A program made the translations under genes and the position numbers. DNA of 49,780 nucleotides, taken from NCBI GenBank assembly GCA_964541375.1, contig CAZIPT010000006.1:1-49780 (forward strand). Direction: 5' to 3'. This document shows, piece by piece, positions 8,596 through 17,627 of this stretch. The notes under the pieces are model-generated. The model did not search any database, was not told where the DNA came from, and was given only the letters and a program-made list of their open reading frames with translations. Origin of the DNA: JBAXEO01 sp964541375. GTDB lineage: Bacteria > Actinomycetota > Coriobacteriia > Anaerosomatales > JAAXUF01. Within the stretch, counting starts at the first letter, position 1, and each line of letters begins with the position of its first letter.

Positions 8596-10410
8596 CTACC
8601 GGGTGAGCGAGAAGAACAGATGGCGCTTGTCGTCACTGACCAGGGGCTCGACGCCCGTGGCTGCCCGGAGACCATCTACGACGGCGGCACCACCGTCCGG
8701 ATAGCCGAACCGATCAACCCAGATACCGGCAAAGCCGGCCTTTCGGAGTGCCGACACGAGCTCGCCGGCCGGCAATGCCGCAATGCTGGCGTTCCAGGCC
8801 GCTGCGTCTCGCCCTTTCACCGCGCCGTAGCTCCAGTGAATCTTTGAGGATCGCAGGTAAGGCTTGATGTGGTCGTAGTCCACCATCTTGACCACGGGAG
8901 GATTCTCCGGAAACGGGATGTAGGGCAGCTGAAACACCATGGCTCCCGGAGCGAGCCCCGTCTCGGCGCGTGAGACGAAGTCGCCGAGGCTCGCCCACTC
9001 TCGAGCGGTCGCCTCATACTTGGGAACCATGGACGGTGTGGTCTGGTCGTAGACGCCGATAATGACGACGATCGCCGCTAGAAGAGGGACCGCCCATGTC
9101 CCAAAACGATCCCCGAGTCTCCGGCCCGCCCAATCCAGCGCGATGGCGACGGCGAGCAGCGAGAAGAACGCGACGAACACGACGATTCGGTTGTAGGCGC
9201 GGATGTACGTGAACACCACACCGATGATGGTTCCGAACATGCCCGAGCTCGCGAGCAGGAGCGCGGCTGCGTTGAGCGCGGCGACCCCTCGGAGCTGGCT
9301 CAGTCCCGGAGCACGGGCGCGGTTGTCACCAATGCCGAACACCACGATCAGTAGCAGGAAGATGAACCCCAGGGTTCCGAGAAGACCCAGCGTCGCGTAG
9401 TCTGCCTCGTTGTCGAGGGCCGCGGCGATGCCTGTGAGCCCGTGCACGTATCCGTAGTGCACGAAAGCCAACGGCGCAATGCGATGCTCCCGCACCGGCA
9501 GAACCATCAGCGCCATGCGCAACGAATAGAGTTCGGCGCCGGTTGCGTTTCGCTCCACCGCCCCGGCATTGGAGCGCGAACTGAGACTGTGCACGATGTA
9601 GGGCGAAGCATTCAGCATAACGCCGAGGAATATGACGCCGATGAGTGCCCCGCCCGCGGCCAAACGCAATCGCTCGCGCCCGCGCCAGAACCCGTACACG
9701 GCGCCGATCAGGATGAAGAAGCAACCGAACAGCGCGTAGTAGATGCCAGTACTCGCGCCAAGCACGCAGATCACCACTGGCGTCACCGAGGCGCGGCCCA
9801 GGGGCCGCCACTGCAGGGCGCCAGACTCACCCTGCTCGAGAAACGCCGGCCCCGGCCCGAACAAGCCGATCGCGAGGTACGCAAGCGGAGGGACCATGAA
9901 GTACGCGCTCAGAAACAAGTGGATCTCGGAGCGGAGGAAGTGATAGGGCAGGAAGGCGAACAGGATGCTAGCGGCGAGCGCTGCAGATCTGGAAATCCCC
10001 AGTCTTCTGAGCGTCCACGCGCACGTCAGCGCCACCAGCGGGAAGCCGAGCAGATAGTAAAGGTTCATGGTCATGGCAGCGTCGCCCGAGACCGAAAGCA
10101 GCTTGATGATCAGCCAATGTAGGGTGTCGGAACCCGGATAGTCCAGGAGGTTCATGGTCCCGGGCGCTCCGAGACTGGGATTGGTCCAGACCCAGCCGTT
10201 CTCGATCATGCCCTTGATGCCGGCCGCGGTACCCGCCGCATCCGCCGAGAAGGCGAACGGAACACGCAGGTCCGCGCGCCAGAGTTCCAGAACGAGATAC
10301 TCGCCGACAATAGCCAGGGCCGCGACCAGCGCGTACCAGACGGCCTCGGCGTACCGACCCAGGCGGGCAAAGCCCGTCGTGGGCTCGGGCACCGAGGGGG
10401 ATTCGGTCAT
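8596..10410 (-). CDS. Multi-spanning membrane protein, GT-C-like glycosyltransferase candidate
   Basis: This 604-residue protein has roughly 11-13 hydrophobic segments and a C-terminal soluble part of about 130 residues that includes FQLPYIPFPENPP and AGIWVDRFGYPDGG. An acidic first external loop (after LWRADLRVPFAFSAD) and long periplasmic tail recall GT-C enzymes that use polyprenyl-phosphate sugars. No signature proves catalysis, so it could also be a polymerase- or ligase-like protein. It is a clear paralogue of 44929-46713: both share LWRADLR, KGM(I/L)ENGW, SLGAPG, DYPGS and GIWVDRFGY. The start is ATG 10410 (GTG 10413 also fits) behind GGAG. It lies between another GT-C-like gene and wzx. 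Confidence 0.7.
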   Translation of the reverse strand: MTESPSVPEPTTGFARLGRYAEAVWYALVAALAIVGEYLVLELWRADLRVPFAFSADAAGTAAGIKGMIENGWVWTNPSLGAPGTMNLLDYPGSDTLHWLIIKLLSVSGDAAMTMNLYYLLGFPLVALTCAWTLRRLGISRSAALAASILFAFLPYHFLRSEIHLFLSAYFMVPPLAYLAIGLFGPGPAFLEQGESGALQWRPLGRASVTPVVICVLGASTGIYYALFGCFFILIGAVYGFWRGRERLRLAAGGALIGVIFLGVMLNASPYIVHSLSSRSNAGAVERNATGAELYSLRMALMVLPVREHRIAPLAFVHYGYVHGLTGIAAALDNEADYATLGLLGTLGFIFLLLIVVFGIGDNRARAPGLSQLRGVAALNAAALLLASSGMFGTIIGVVFTYIRAYNRIVVFVAFFSLLAVAIALDWAGRRLGDRFGTWAVPLLAAIVVIIGVYDQTTPSMVPKYEATAREWASLGDFVSRAETGLAPGAMVFQLPYIPFPENPPVVKMVDYDHIKPYLRSSKIHWSYGAVKGRDAAAWNASIAALPAGELVSALRKAGFAGIWVDRFGYPDGGAAVVDGLRAATGVEPLVSDDKRHLFFSLTR

Positions 10411-10528
10411 CACGAGCGGCTCCTACTCCGACGAGTGGTTCGGGCCCGACGCGGCTCCGCCCAACCCGACAAGCATCGCATGCAACTCGACACAGGTGAA
10501 GCATCGGCACGGTGGCGCCACCGGTACA

Positions 10529-12523
10529 TCACCTGGTCCGCGACCACTTGGGCGGGGCAAAGTCCAACCACGACCGCGCCGGAGTGGGGCTGAACGTCAT
10601 CTCCTCGACCGTCCAGCCCGAAGGCACGGCCTCTAAGGCCCAGCCTGCGCCGGACTTGAGCGCCTGAGCGTGGGCGGCGACGGGCGCTGCAGTATCGGGG
10701 GACTCGTACGAGCTCGGTCGTTCCGGCCAACCCCTCACTTGCTGCCAATCGTAGGCGGGCGGCTTCGACCATGCGCGGTAGATGGCCAACGGCGTTCCGC
10801 TCCAGGTAACCTTGCCAGCGCTGACGGTCGCGGACTCAACCCGGCTCAGCAGAGCGTAGCCGGAACCTCGGGCGCCGTTCTCCACGTGCAGGTAGAAGAC
10901 CGGAGGCCCTGCCGGCTTGACGACGTAGCTCGTCGACTCCGCAGACGAGGGCGTGACCGCTCCGAAAGCGGGACCCGCGAGCACGGCCGGAGCCGGCACC
11001 GCTACTAACCCGAGCTTCTTGTTGGCGTGGAGTCGGTAGAACGCCTCGACCTGCCAAGCCGTGTCCGCGTTCGAGATCAGCACGGCGCCGTCGGGAACCG
11101 CGTCCAGCAACCCCGCCTGCGCGGCGCGGGACACGACTTGAGCCGGGTAGTATCTGCCCCTGTTGAGCGCCTCAACTGTGACTCGGTTGTTGTTGAAGTT
11201 CACGGTGCCCACGACTGCGATCAGAATCGCGAGCGCCACACATATCCCGACGCGGTGCCGTCCAACCGGTCTGAGCCTTCTGAGCCGGTCCAGACCGACC
11301 GTTGACAAGAGGGCGACGCCGATGCCGGACATGAACACCGGCAGGTAGCCCTGCCCCCAGGCGACCCCGAGCTGATGCTTTACTGAGAGCGCGATGAGGG
11401 TGTTGGGCAGCACGAGAAACCCCAGACCCAGGATGACCAGGGCCGGCTCCGCCCCCGGAAGGGTGTGCTTCTCTCCCGAGAAGAACGTCCGAAGCACGAG
11501 CGCGGCCACGATGAAGAACGCGGCCGCGCACAGGACTGTGGTGAACGGATGCTCGCGCAGATATGCCAGAGGCGAGTCATACAACGTGCGACTGGTAAGG
11601 CCGAGCAGGCCTGCGATCAGTCTGCTGGCATAGAAGCTCAGGGGGACGGCGGCAACAACCTGTTTGACCACGGTGATGACGATCGGTCCCGGCGAGAGGC
11701 TCGGCTCGTAGAAGCCCGGCTGGCCGGAGGTGCTCGGCTGGAAGTGGAAGATGGAGCGGAGCAGAAAGACATTGCCGACTGCGATTCCGGCAACAGCTAG
11801 ATACATCCACGACGCTCTGGCCGTCTCCAAGAAGCTCCGCCGATGTGGGTACACTGCGGCCAATGCGACGAACAGCACGCACATCGGCAGGGCCACCTCG
11901 TAGATCAGCAACGTGGATGCGAACGCAAGGAAGCTCAGAACGAGGGACCGCAGCCTGCCGCAATCTAGATAGTCGACAAATCCCACGAGCGCTGCGAGGA
12001 CCAGCGCCGTGATAAGCGGAAGAAGCCCCGCGTAGCTGAGGATCGGTTCGTGGTAGTACCGGAACTGGAGTGTGACCGAGAAGACGAGTACGGCGATCGT
12101 TGCCAGCCCGTGCGAGCGTGATAGGCGCCTCACGAGCACGTAGAGCAGCGCGGCGTCGAGAAGAACCAGCGCCATGAGAATCACTTTGTAGGGAAGCGCG
12201 TGACCGTCGACCGCCCAGAACAACACGGCTCCGTACCCACCCAAGGGGAAGAACCGCCCGACGGCCTTCATCCACAGGAGGGTACCGCTCGCGATGATTC
12301 CTAGCACCGTGTTGCCGGTCATGGAGAGCAGCTTCGCCGTGGCAAGGGAGTTGGCCTCGTCGTCGCCGTAGAAGCCGCTTGCCAGCATGGGGAGTAGCGT
12401 TAGCGCGACCAGCGCCATCACCGCAGCGAACTGAAGAATCGCCGTGCGACGAACGCTTCTCTTTGCCGGGCTGGCTACCGGTGCTTCGTCGATTTCGGCT
12501 TGTTGGGTGTTCCAGAGGAACAT
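10529..12523 (-). CDS. Multi-spanning membrane protein, GT-C-like glycosyltransferase candidate
   Basis: The 664-residue product has a short cytoplasmic N-terminus, about 12 membrane helices and a C-terminal exported domain of about 200 residues. The first external loop carries FYGDDEANS near residue 51, an acidic pair in the place where GT39/GT83-type enzymes keep their catalytic Asp/Glu. That supports a transferase using a polyprenyl-phosphate sugar donor outside the cytoplasm. It is unrelated in detail to the neighbouring 604-residue protein. The upstream gene is gtrA, and gtrB-like 13419-14381 lies divergently. These three would fit a Gtr-type side-chain glycosylation module. The acceptor is unknown. 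Confidence 0.68.
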   Translation of the reverse strand: MFLWNTQQAEIDEAPVASPAKRSVRRTAILQFAAVMALVALTLLPMLASGFYGDDEANSLATAKLLSMTGNTVLGIIASGTLLWMKAVGRFFPLGGYGAVLFWAVDGHALPYKVILMALVLLDAALLYVLVRRLSRSHGLATIAVLVFSVTLQFRYYHEPILSYAGLLPLITALVLAALVGFVDYLDCGRLRSLVLSFLAFASTLLIYEVALPMCVLFVALAAVYPHRRSFLETARASWMYLAVAGIAVGNVFLLRSIFHFQPSTSGQPGFYEPSLSPGPIVITVVKQVVAAVPLSFYASRLIAGLLGLTSRTLYDSPLAYLREHPFTTVLCAAAFFIVAALVLRTFFSGEKHTLPGAEPALVILGLGFLVLPNTLIALSVKHQLGVAWGQGYLPVFMSGIGVALLSTVGLDRLRRLRPVGRHRVGICVALAILIAVVGTVNFNNNRVTVEALNRGRYYPAQVVSRAAQAGLLDAVPDGAVLISNADTAWQVEAFYRLHANKKLGLVAVPAPAVLAGPAFGAVTPSSAESTSYVVKPAGPPVFYLHVENGARGSGYALLSRVESATVSAGKVTWSGTPLAIYRAWSKPPAYDWQQVRGWPERPSSYESPDTAAPVAAHAQALKSGAGWALEAVPSGWTVEEMTFSPTPARSWLDFAPPKWSRTR

Positions 12524-12566
12524 GCTTGCGGCCTCTCAGGAGCCAGCGCGGTCGATCAGTTCCTGT

Positions 12567-13118
12567 CTAGAGCTGCGCCACATCGTCCCTGGAAGATTGT
12601 GGATCAAGGAGAGCGGGATCGTAGACCTCGCCCACCTCGAGCGGCTTCCGGAACGTGAAGTACTTGTGACCGATGTAGCTGAAGATCGTGGTGACCACGA
12701 TCGTGGTGAGTGAGCCGATCGGCGGCGACATCCCCAGAACCTGCACCATGAACCACAGAACCACGGTGCCCAGGCCCTGCGCCGGGAGGTAGATGAAGTA
12801 GGCACGCCAGATCTCGTGAAGTAGCTTGCCACGGCTGCGAAACACGAAGTACTTCATGGTCACTGTGCTTTGCGGCACCGCGAATACCCATCCGATCCAA
12901 CCTACGACCAGATAGTAGGCGTGCCCGATCCACTGAAGCGGCGCCAGCGAAGACGATTCGAGCGTTCGTAGCGCGGGTCCCAGTACTGCGAGAAGGAACA
13001 GGAACAGCAGATAGCCGAAGAGCGTGTTCCAGGCCCCGACCGCGAGATAGCGTATCTTCTCGCCATGCTGGCGCCAGATGTGCGTCAGTTGTGACCCCCC
13101 GCTCAAGTCGTTGCTCAC
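12567..13118 (-). CDS. gtrA: GtrA family membrane protein (polyprenyl-phosphate-sugar flippase candidate)
   Basis: This 183-residue GtrA-like protein has four hydrophobic helices. The family pattern is clear: HGEKIRYLAVGAWNTLFGY near 16-34, a TVTMKYFVFR segment, and the last helix SYIGHKYFTFRKP. GtrA proteins are thought to move polyprenyl-phosphate-linked sugars to the outer face of the membrane for GT-C transferases. The start is GTG at 13118 (Met-Ser-Asn-Asp); sequence upstream in the same frame is not protein-like. It is similar throughout to the GtrA at 46771-47283, including the C-terminal TFR-PLEVGEV. It heads a four-gene minus-strand unit. Confidence 0.88.
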   Translation of the reverse strand: MSNDLSGGSQLTHIWRQHGEKIRYLAVGAWNTLFGYLLFLFLLAVLGPALRTLESSSLAPLQWIGHAYYLVVGWIGWVFAVPQSTVTMKYFVFRSRGKLLHEIWRAYFIYLPAQGLGTVVLWFMVQVLGMSPPIGSLTTIVVTTIFSYIGHKYFTFRKPLEVGEVYDPALLDPQSSRDDVAQL

Positions 13119-13418
13119 TGATTGCCGCTCGCATTCCGAGAATGCCCTGATCGCGCGGGAACTACAGAGAGACGCGCCCGCCACAGGACACGCGCACATT
13201 CGCGCAGTGGCCTCAACTGCTCCCACCGTCGCGCTGCCACACTACCAGAGGGGACCACCGGGGCGCGACGCGACGATACCTCTCAGTCGCTGTCTCGCAG
13301 AGCAAGGCCAATGCTAGGATGGCTTCGACCACGTCGTACCCGTTTGCCAAGGCTAGGCGTGCACACCGTAGCGCCGTTGAGCGGCCCGCTTGACTGCCCC
13401 AACAAGAAGGCGTCCCTC
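13119..13418. promoter_or_regulatory. Divergent intergenic region between gtrA and gtrB-like gene
   Basis: These 300 bp hold no plausible gene. On the plus strand an extended -10 element, TGCTAGGAT (13312-13320), sits about 98 bases before the gtrB-like start. On the minus strand TGGTAGTGT (around 13239-13247) is a similar weak candidate for gtrA. Neither has a good -35 box, so both are tentative. Confidence 0.35.
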
Positions 13419-14381
13419 ATGACCAAGAAGCTGATCAGCATCGTCTCGCCCTGCATGAACGAGGAGGGCAACGTCGGCCCCTTGTACGAGCGTGTGAAGG
13501 CTGCCTTCGAGTCGCTTCCTGACTATGATTTTGAGTTCATCTTCGCCGACAACGCGTCGACCGACTCGACCCAAGACATCCTGCGCAAGTTGGCGCAATC
13601 AGACCGCCGTGTCAAAGCAATCTTCAACATGCGCAATTTCGGCCACATTCGCTCCCCCTACAACGCGATGCTCCAAGCCAAAGGCGACGCCATAATCGTT
13701 ATGGTGTCCGATCTGCAAGATCCCCCCGAGCTGATCGCTGATTTCATAAAGCAGTGGGAGGACGGCTTCAAGATCGTTCTGGGCCAGAAGATCGGGAGCG
13801 AAGAGTCATGGCTCTTCTACTTGCTGCGCAGCTTCTACTACAAGCTGGTCAAGAGGTTCGCAGACGTCGAGTTGATCGAGCACGTTACGGGCTTTGGTCT
13901 CTATGACCGTGAGGTCATAGAGCAGCTCAGGGCTCTCGACGACCCCTATCCCTATGTACGAGGCCTGATATCGGAGTTTGGCTACCCTGTCGCGCGGATT
14001 CCGTTCAAGCAGCAAGAGCGCAAGAGCGGGGTCACCAAGAACAACTTCTACACGCTCTACGACGTAGCGATGCTCGGCTTCACGACCCATTCGAAGGTGC
14101 CGTTGAGGCTCGCAGCGATGCTCGGCTTCGTGAGCGCGTTCGTTAGCGCGATTGCCGGTTTCGGATACCTCATCTACAAGCTTCTTTTCTGGCAACAGGT
14201 CTCGTTTGGCATCGCGCCGATGGTTATCGGCATGTTCTTCTTCTCCTCGGTGCAGCTCATGTTCCTTGGGGTCGTGGGCGAGTACGTCGGGGCCATTCTG
14301 ACCCAAGTGCAGAGACGCCCGCTTGTCGTTGAGCGGGAGTGCCTGAACTTCGACGAACAGGTCTCGAGCGTACCCGAGTAG
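13419..14381 (+). CDS. gtrB: GtrB-like polyprenyl-phosphate glycosyltransferase (GT2)
   Basis: This 320-residue enzyme has a GT-A catalytic domain followed by two C-terminal membrane helices (about 230-255 and 263-290), the layout of GtrB and dolichol-phosphate-mannose-synthase relatives. The motifs VSPCMNEEGNV (9-19), FADNASTDST (42-51) and VSDLQDPPEL (96-105) are characteristic. It should move a sugar from a nucleotide donor to undecaprenyl phosphate on the inner membrane face for flipping by GtrA and use by a GT-C transferase. The start at ATG 13419 follows AAGAAGG; an in-frame extension upstream reads as unlikely protein. It precedes legI by 105 bp. The sugar is unknown. Confidence 0.9.
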   Translation: MTKKLISIVSPCMNEEGNVGPLYERVKAAFESLPDYDFEFIFADNASTDSTQDILRKLAQSDRRVKAIFNMRNFGHIRSPYNAMLQAKGDAIIVMVSDLQDPPELIADFIKQWEDGFKIVLGQKIGSEESWLFYLLRSFYYKLVKRFADVELIEHVTGFGLYDREVIEQLRALDDPYPYVRGLISEFGYPVARIPFKQQERKSGVTKNNFYTLYDVAMLGFTTHSKVPLRLAAMLGFVSAFVSAIAGFGYLIYKLLFWQQVSFGIAPMVIGMFFFSSVQLMFLGVVGEYVGAILTQVQRRPLVVERECLNFDEQVSSVPE

Positions 14382-14486
14382 TCGCGTGCGTGATGAGGAG
14401 CAACTCCCCGCCGGACGCGGTAGACTCCGGGTCGCTCGGGGATTTCCAACGGCCAAGCAGGACCCGCAACCTATCAGGAGCCAGCC

Positions 14487-15518
14487 ATGACTGAGTTCAC
14501 AATCGCAGGACGACGCATCGGACCGGACGATCCGCCCTTCGTAATGGCGGAGGTCGGCATCAACCACGAGGGCAGTTTCGACAAGGCGATTCAGATGGTC
14601 GACGCCGCCGCCGAGACCGGCGCGGATTGCGTGAAGTTCCAGACTCACATCACCGAGATGGAGATGATCCCCACCGACATGAAGCCTGGTGGCATCTCGG
14701 AGGAGCGACTCTGGGACATAATCAAGCGCTGCGAGCTCACGGCTGTCGAGGAGCGTGCGGTCAAGGATCGATGCGACGAGAAAGGGATTCTGTTCCTTTC
14801 GACACCATTCTCCCGCGAGGCTGCGGACCGCCTCGAGAAGCTGGACGTCCCTGCCTACAAGATAGGCTCGGGAGAGTGCAACAACGTTCCCCTGATCGAG
14901 CACATTGCTCGCAAGGGCAAGCCGGTCATTCTCTCGACGGGGATGAACGACATTCCGACGATTCGCGCGTCAGTCGAGGCCGTCGAGCGCATCGGCACGC
15001 CACTCATGCTCATGCATTGCGTTTCCATGTATCCCACGCCGTACGGCTCGGTGCACCTTCACGCGATTCGGGATCTCCAGCATGAGTTTGGCTTGCCTGT
15101 GGGGTTGAGCGATCACTCCCTGGGGATCTACACCTGTCTCGGGGGAACAGCACTTGGCGCTTGCGCCTTGGAGAAGCATTTCACCATCTCACGCTCATGG
15201 CCGGGACCTGACGTACCGATCTCGATTGAACCCGCGGAGCTGGCCGAACTGGTCGTGGGATCGCGCGCCGTCTGGCAGGGGATGCGCGGCGGCAAGGAGA
15301 TTCAGGCGGGCGAGCAGCCGGTCATCGATTTCGCCTATGCATCGGTTGTGTCTATCGCGTCCATTCCAGCCGGAGAACTCCTCACGCTTGACAACATCTG
15401 GGTGAAGCGACCAGGTACCGGCGAATTCCTTGCAAAGGACTTCGATAGCGTTCTCGGCAGGCGCGCGGCACGCGACATAGCAGCTGACATTCAAATCAGG
15501 GCCGAAGATCTTGACTAG
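14487..15518 (+). CDS. legI: Nonulosonic acid synthase, NeuB/LegI family
   Basis: The enzyme condenses phosphoenolpyruvate with a six-carbon N-acyl amino sugar to make a nine-carbon sialic-acid-like sugar. The 343-residue product shows the NeuB TIM barrel: MAEVGINHEGSF (19-30), VKFQTH near 52, TPFSREAADRL near 110, KIGSGECNN near 128, ILSTGMND near 150, GLSDHSLGI near 205 and EKHFTISRSWPGPDVP near 230. A C-terminal antifreeze-like SAF domain follows (PAGELLTLDNIWVKRPGTGE, about 293-312). AGGAG lies before the ATG. It overlaps the following epimerase by 8 bp and clusters with LegG, PtmE and LegB homologues. This favours a legionaminate-type product over neuraminate, but sequence alone does not settle it. 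Confidence 0.88.
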   Translation: MTEFTIAGRRIGPDDPPFVMAEVGINHEGSFDKAIQMVDAAAETGADCVKFQTHITEMEMIPTDMKPGGISEERLWDIIKRCELTAVEERAVKDRCDEKGILFLSTPFSREAADRLEKLDVPAYKIGSGECNNVPLIEHIARKGKPVILSTGMNDIPTIRASVEAVERIGTPLMLMHCVSMYPTPYGSVHLHAIRDLQHEFGLPVGLSDHSLGIYTCLGGTALGACALEKHFTISRSWPGPDVPISIEPAELAELVVGSRAVWQGMRGGKEIQAGEQPVIDFAYASVVSIASIPAGELLTLDNIWVKRPGTGEFLAKDFDSVLGRRAARDIAADIQIRAEDLD

Positions 15519-16434
15519 TAGGGCTTGCGTACTCGTCACCGGCTCCGGGGGATTCGTCGGCCGCAATCTGATTCCTGACCTTCTCGGCCAGAACCTCGAG
15601 GTGATCGGAGTCGACGGCTCGGCTGTGAACGCGAGCGACGAGAATCTGCGGACGCTTCGGGCGGACGTCCTCGAACCCGGCGGCCTCGCAGCCATCGATC
15701 GAGCGCTCGGTGAACGCGTAGCTGAGGAGCTTCACACCGTACATCTCGTGGGGCTCTCACATGTGGGCGTTTGTGAGGCTCAACCGGACCTCGCCCACGA
15801 CGTCAACGTCCGCAGCGTCCAGCTCATCTGCGACTTGGTCGCACGACACGGAGGAAGGCGTTTCGTGCTGCCGTCCACCGCTCTGGTGTATGGATCGGCA
15901 GCAGACACCGTCCTGACGGAAGAAATGCCGGCTAACCCCGGCAGCGTCTACGCTGCGACGAAGTGCCAAGCAGAGAACTACCTCATCAACGATGAGCTCG
16001 GCGAGTCAATAGAGCCGATCGTGCTGCGACTCGCGAACCTGTATGGACCTGGCATGCACCCCGATACTTTGATTCCGGCTATCCATTCACAATTGGAGGC
16101 GGGAGAACTGCGCCTCCGCGAGTATCGGAGCGTTCGAGACTACCTCTACATGGCTGACACGATACGTGCCTTTGTGGCGGCCATCTTTGGACTCAACCAC
16201 TATCCTCTCTACAATGTGGGCACCGGCCACGGCGCCTCCGTCCTCGACGTTGCTGAGGCAATCGCCAAAGTCATGGGCAGGGACGATGTGCTCAGTCGTG
16301 TACCGAGGCCAGAGACCTTCGGGCCGAGCCTAGTGCTTTCCCCCGAGCGAATTGGACGCGATCTCGGCTGGACGGCAGAATACAGCGTTCAGCGGGGTGT
16401 TGAAGACATGTTCTCCACGAAACCTAAGGGATGA
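15511..16434 (+). CDS. NAD-dependent sugar epimerase/dehydratase (extended SDR)
   Basis: This is a 307-residue Rossmann enzyme. The cofactor motif is TGSGGFVGRN (residues 10-19). The catalytic region has LPSTALVYGSA near 121 and YAATK near 149, the Tyr-x3-Lys pair, so it should be active on a nucleotide sugar or related sugar. Its start is a TTG at 15511, inside the end of legI (8-bp overlap), and its stop overlaps legG by 4 bp (ATGA). Being wedged between LegI and LegG, it probably modifies the same sugar or its precursor. No such gene is needed in the described legionaminate route, so its reaction is open. Confidence 0.82.
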   Translation: MTSRACVLVTGSGGFVGRNLIPDLLGQNLEVIGVDGSAVNASDENLRTLRADVLEPGGLAAIDRALGERVAEELHTVHLVGLSHVGVCEAQPDLAHDVNVRSVQLICDLVARHGGRRFVLPSTALVYGSAADTVLTEEMPANPGSVYAATKCQAENYLINDELGESIEPIVLRLANLYGPGMHPDTLIPAIHSQLEAGELRLREYRSVRDYLYMADTIRAFVAAIFGLNHYPLYNVGTGHGASVLDVAEAIAKVMGRDDVLSRVPRPETFGPSLVLSPERIGRDLGWTAEYSVQRGVEDMFSTKPKG

Positions 16435-17624
16435 TGAGATTGGCCCGTCAGATAGCGATCTTCACAGGCAACCGCGCCGAGTACGGGCTTCAATTCCCGA
16501 TAATCCGCGCCATCGATGCGCACCCCGACCTCGAGTACAAACTGCTCGTGTCCGGGGCTCACTTGGATGAGGGCTTCGGCTACACCAAGACCGAGATAGA
16601 GAAGGACGGTTTCCGAGTCGACGCGGAGATCCGCGCCGACATCGTTGCCGACGACCTCTTCTCGACGACGCAGGCTATCGGCACGATCATCTTGCGCCTT
16701 GGTGAAGCTCTGGACCAGCTCAAGCCAGACTTCCTTGTCGTCTACGCGGACAGGTTCGAGGGACTCGCGGCGGTTGTGGCCGGAAGCCAGATGGGCATAC
16801 CGGTCGCACACATTGAGGGCGGGGACATAACGGAGGGTGGCGCACTCGACGACTACGTGCGCCACGCCATGACCAAGCTCGCCCAGCTGCACTTCACCAC
16901 AAACGACGAGGCATCTGAACGGATTCTCCGCCTCGGCGAGGAGCCGTGGCGTGTTCATACGGTGGGATTCCCCGTCATCGACCTCATCAAGGAAGGCCGA
17001 ATCGCCACTGGCGACGAGATTCAAGCCCGATTCGGCATCGATCCGGACGCGCCCCTGGTCGTCTTCACGCAGCATTCGATAACCACAGAGGTTGAGAGCG
17101 CGATCGAGCAGCTTCGCCCATCTCTTGAGGCCATGAGAAGGCTCGCGGACCAAGGCGTGCAGGTACTGGTCACCTACCCCAACAACGATGCGGGAGGCAG
17201 GACGATCATCGCCGAACTCCAGCGTCTGGGCGCAGAGCAGCACGAGAACATGTGGATGGAGGCCAACGTTGGCCGGTATTTCTACCACGGGTTGCTCGGG
17301 GCGTGCGCCAAGTCCGGCCGTGGCGCGTGTGTTGGGAACTCCTCGAGCGGCATCAAGGAGACTCCGGCATTCGGGCTCCCGACTGTGAATATCGGGACGC
17401 GCCAGAAGGGTCGGTTGCGAGCCTGCAACGTCATCGACGCGGGCTACGATTGTGCGGAGGTACTGGCGGCCTGTCAGAAGGCGCTCTTCGATCCGGATTT
17501 CCGCGAGCTTTCACGCCGTTGCGAGAATCCTTATGGCAGAGGCGACTCGGGTCGTCAGATCGCAGAAGTGCTCGCGACTGTCCCGCTCGACAAGCGCCTC
17601 ATACAGAAGCGGATGACCTACTAG
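16431..17624 (+). CDS. legG: Hydrolysing NDP-N-acetyl-hexosamine 2-epimerase, NeuC/LegG family
   Basis: Enzymes of this family remove the nucleotide from an NDP-GlcNAc derivative while inverting C2, releasing the substrate for the NeuB/LegI synthase. The 397-residue product has the GT-B-like epimerase fold: FTGNRAEYGL near 10-19, VYADRFEGLAA near 104, HIEGGDITEG near 125, VGFPVIDL near 183, FTQHS near 216, and GNSSSGIKETPAFGLPTVNI near 301-320. It overlaps the upstream epimerase by ATGA and comes two genes after LegI, as expected for a nonulosonate pathway. It converges on a methyltransferase with 3 bp between stop codons. NeuC (UDP-GlcNAc) and LegG (diacetylbacillosamine-type substrate) cannot be separated by eye. 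Confidence 0.87.
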   Translation: MMRLARQIAIFTGNRAEYGLQFPIIRAIDAHPDLEYKLLVSGAHLDEGFGYTKTEIEKDGFRVDAEIRADIVADDLFSTTQAIGTIILRLGEALDQLKPDFLVVYADRFEGLAAVVAGSQMGIPVAHIEGGDITEGGALDDYVRHAMTKLAQLHFTTNDEASERILRLGEEPWRVHTVGFPVIDLIKEGRIATGDEIQARFGIDPDAPLVVFTQHSITTEVESAIEQLRPSLEAMRRLADQGVQVLVTYPNNDAGGRTIIAELQRLGAEQHENMWMEANVGRYFYHGLLGACAKSGRGACVGNSSSGIKETPAFGLPTVNIGTRQKGRLRACNVIDAGYDCAEVLAACQKALFDPDFRELSRRCENPYGRGDSGRQIAEVLATVPLDKRLIQKRMTY

Positions 17625-17627
17625 ACC

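Noticed and set aside
13806..14903. A 365-codon minus-strand frame opposite gtrB-like and legI
   Set aside because: It crosses two genes with clear conserved motifs and has no domain features of its own.
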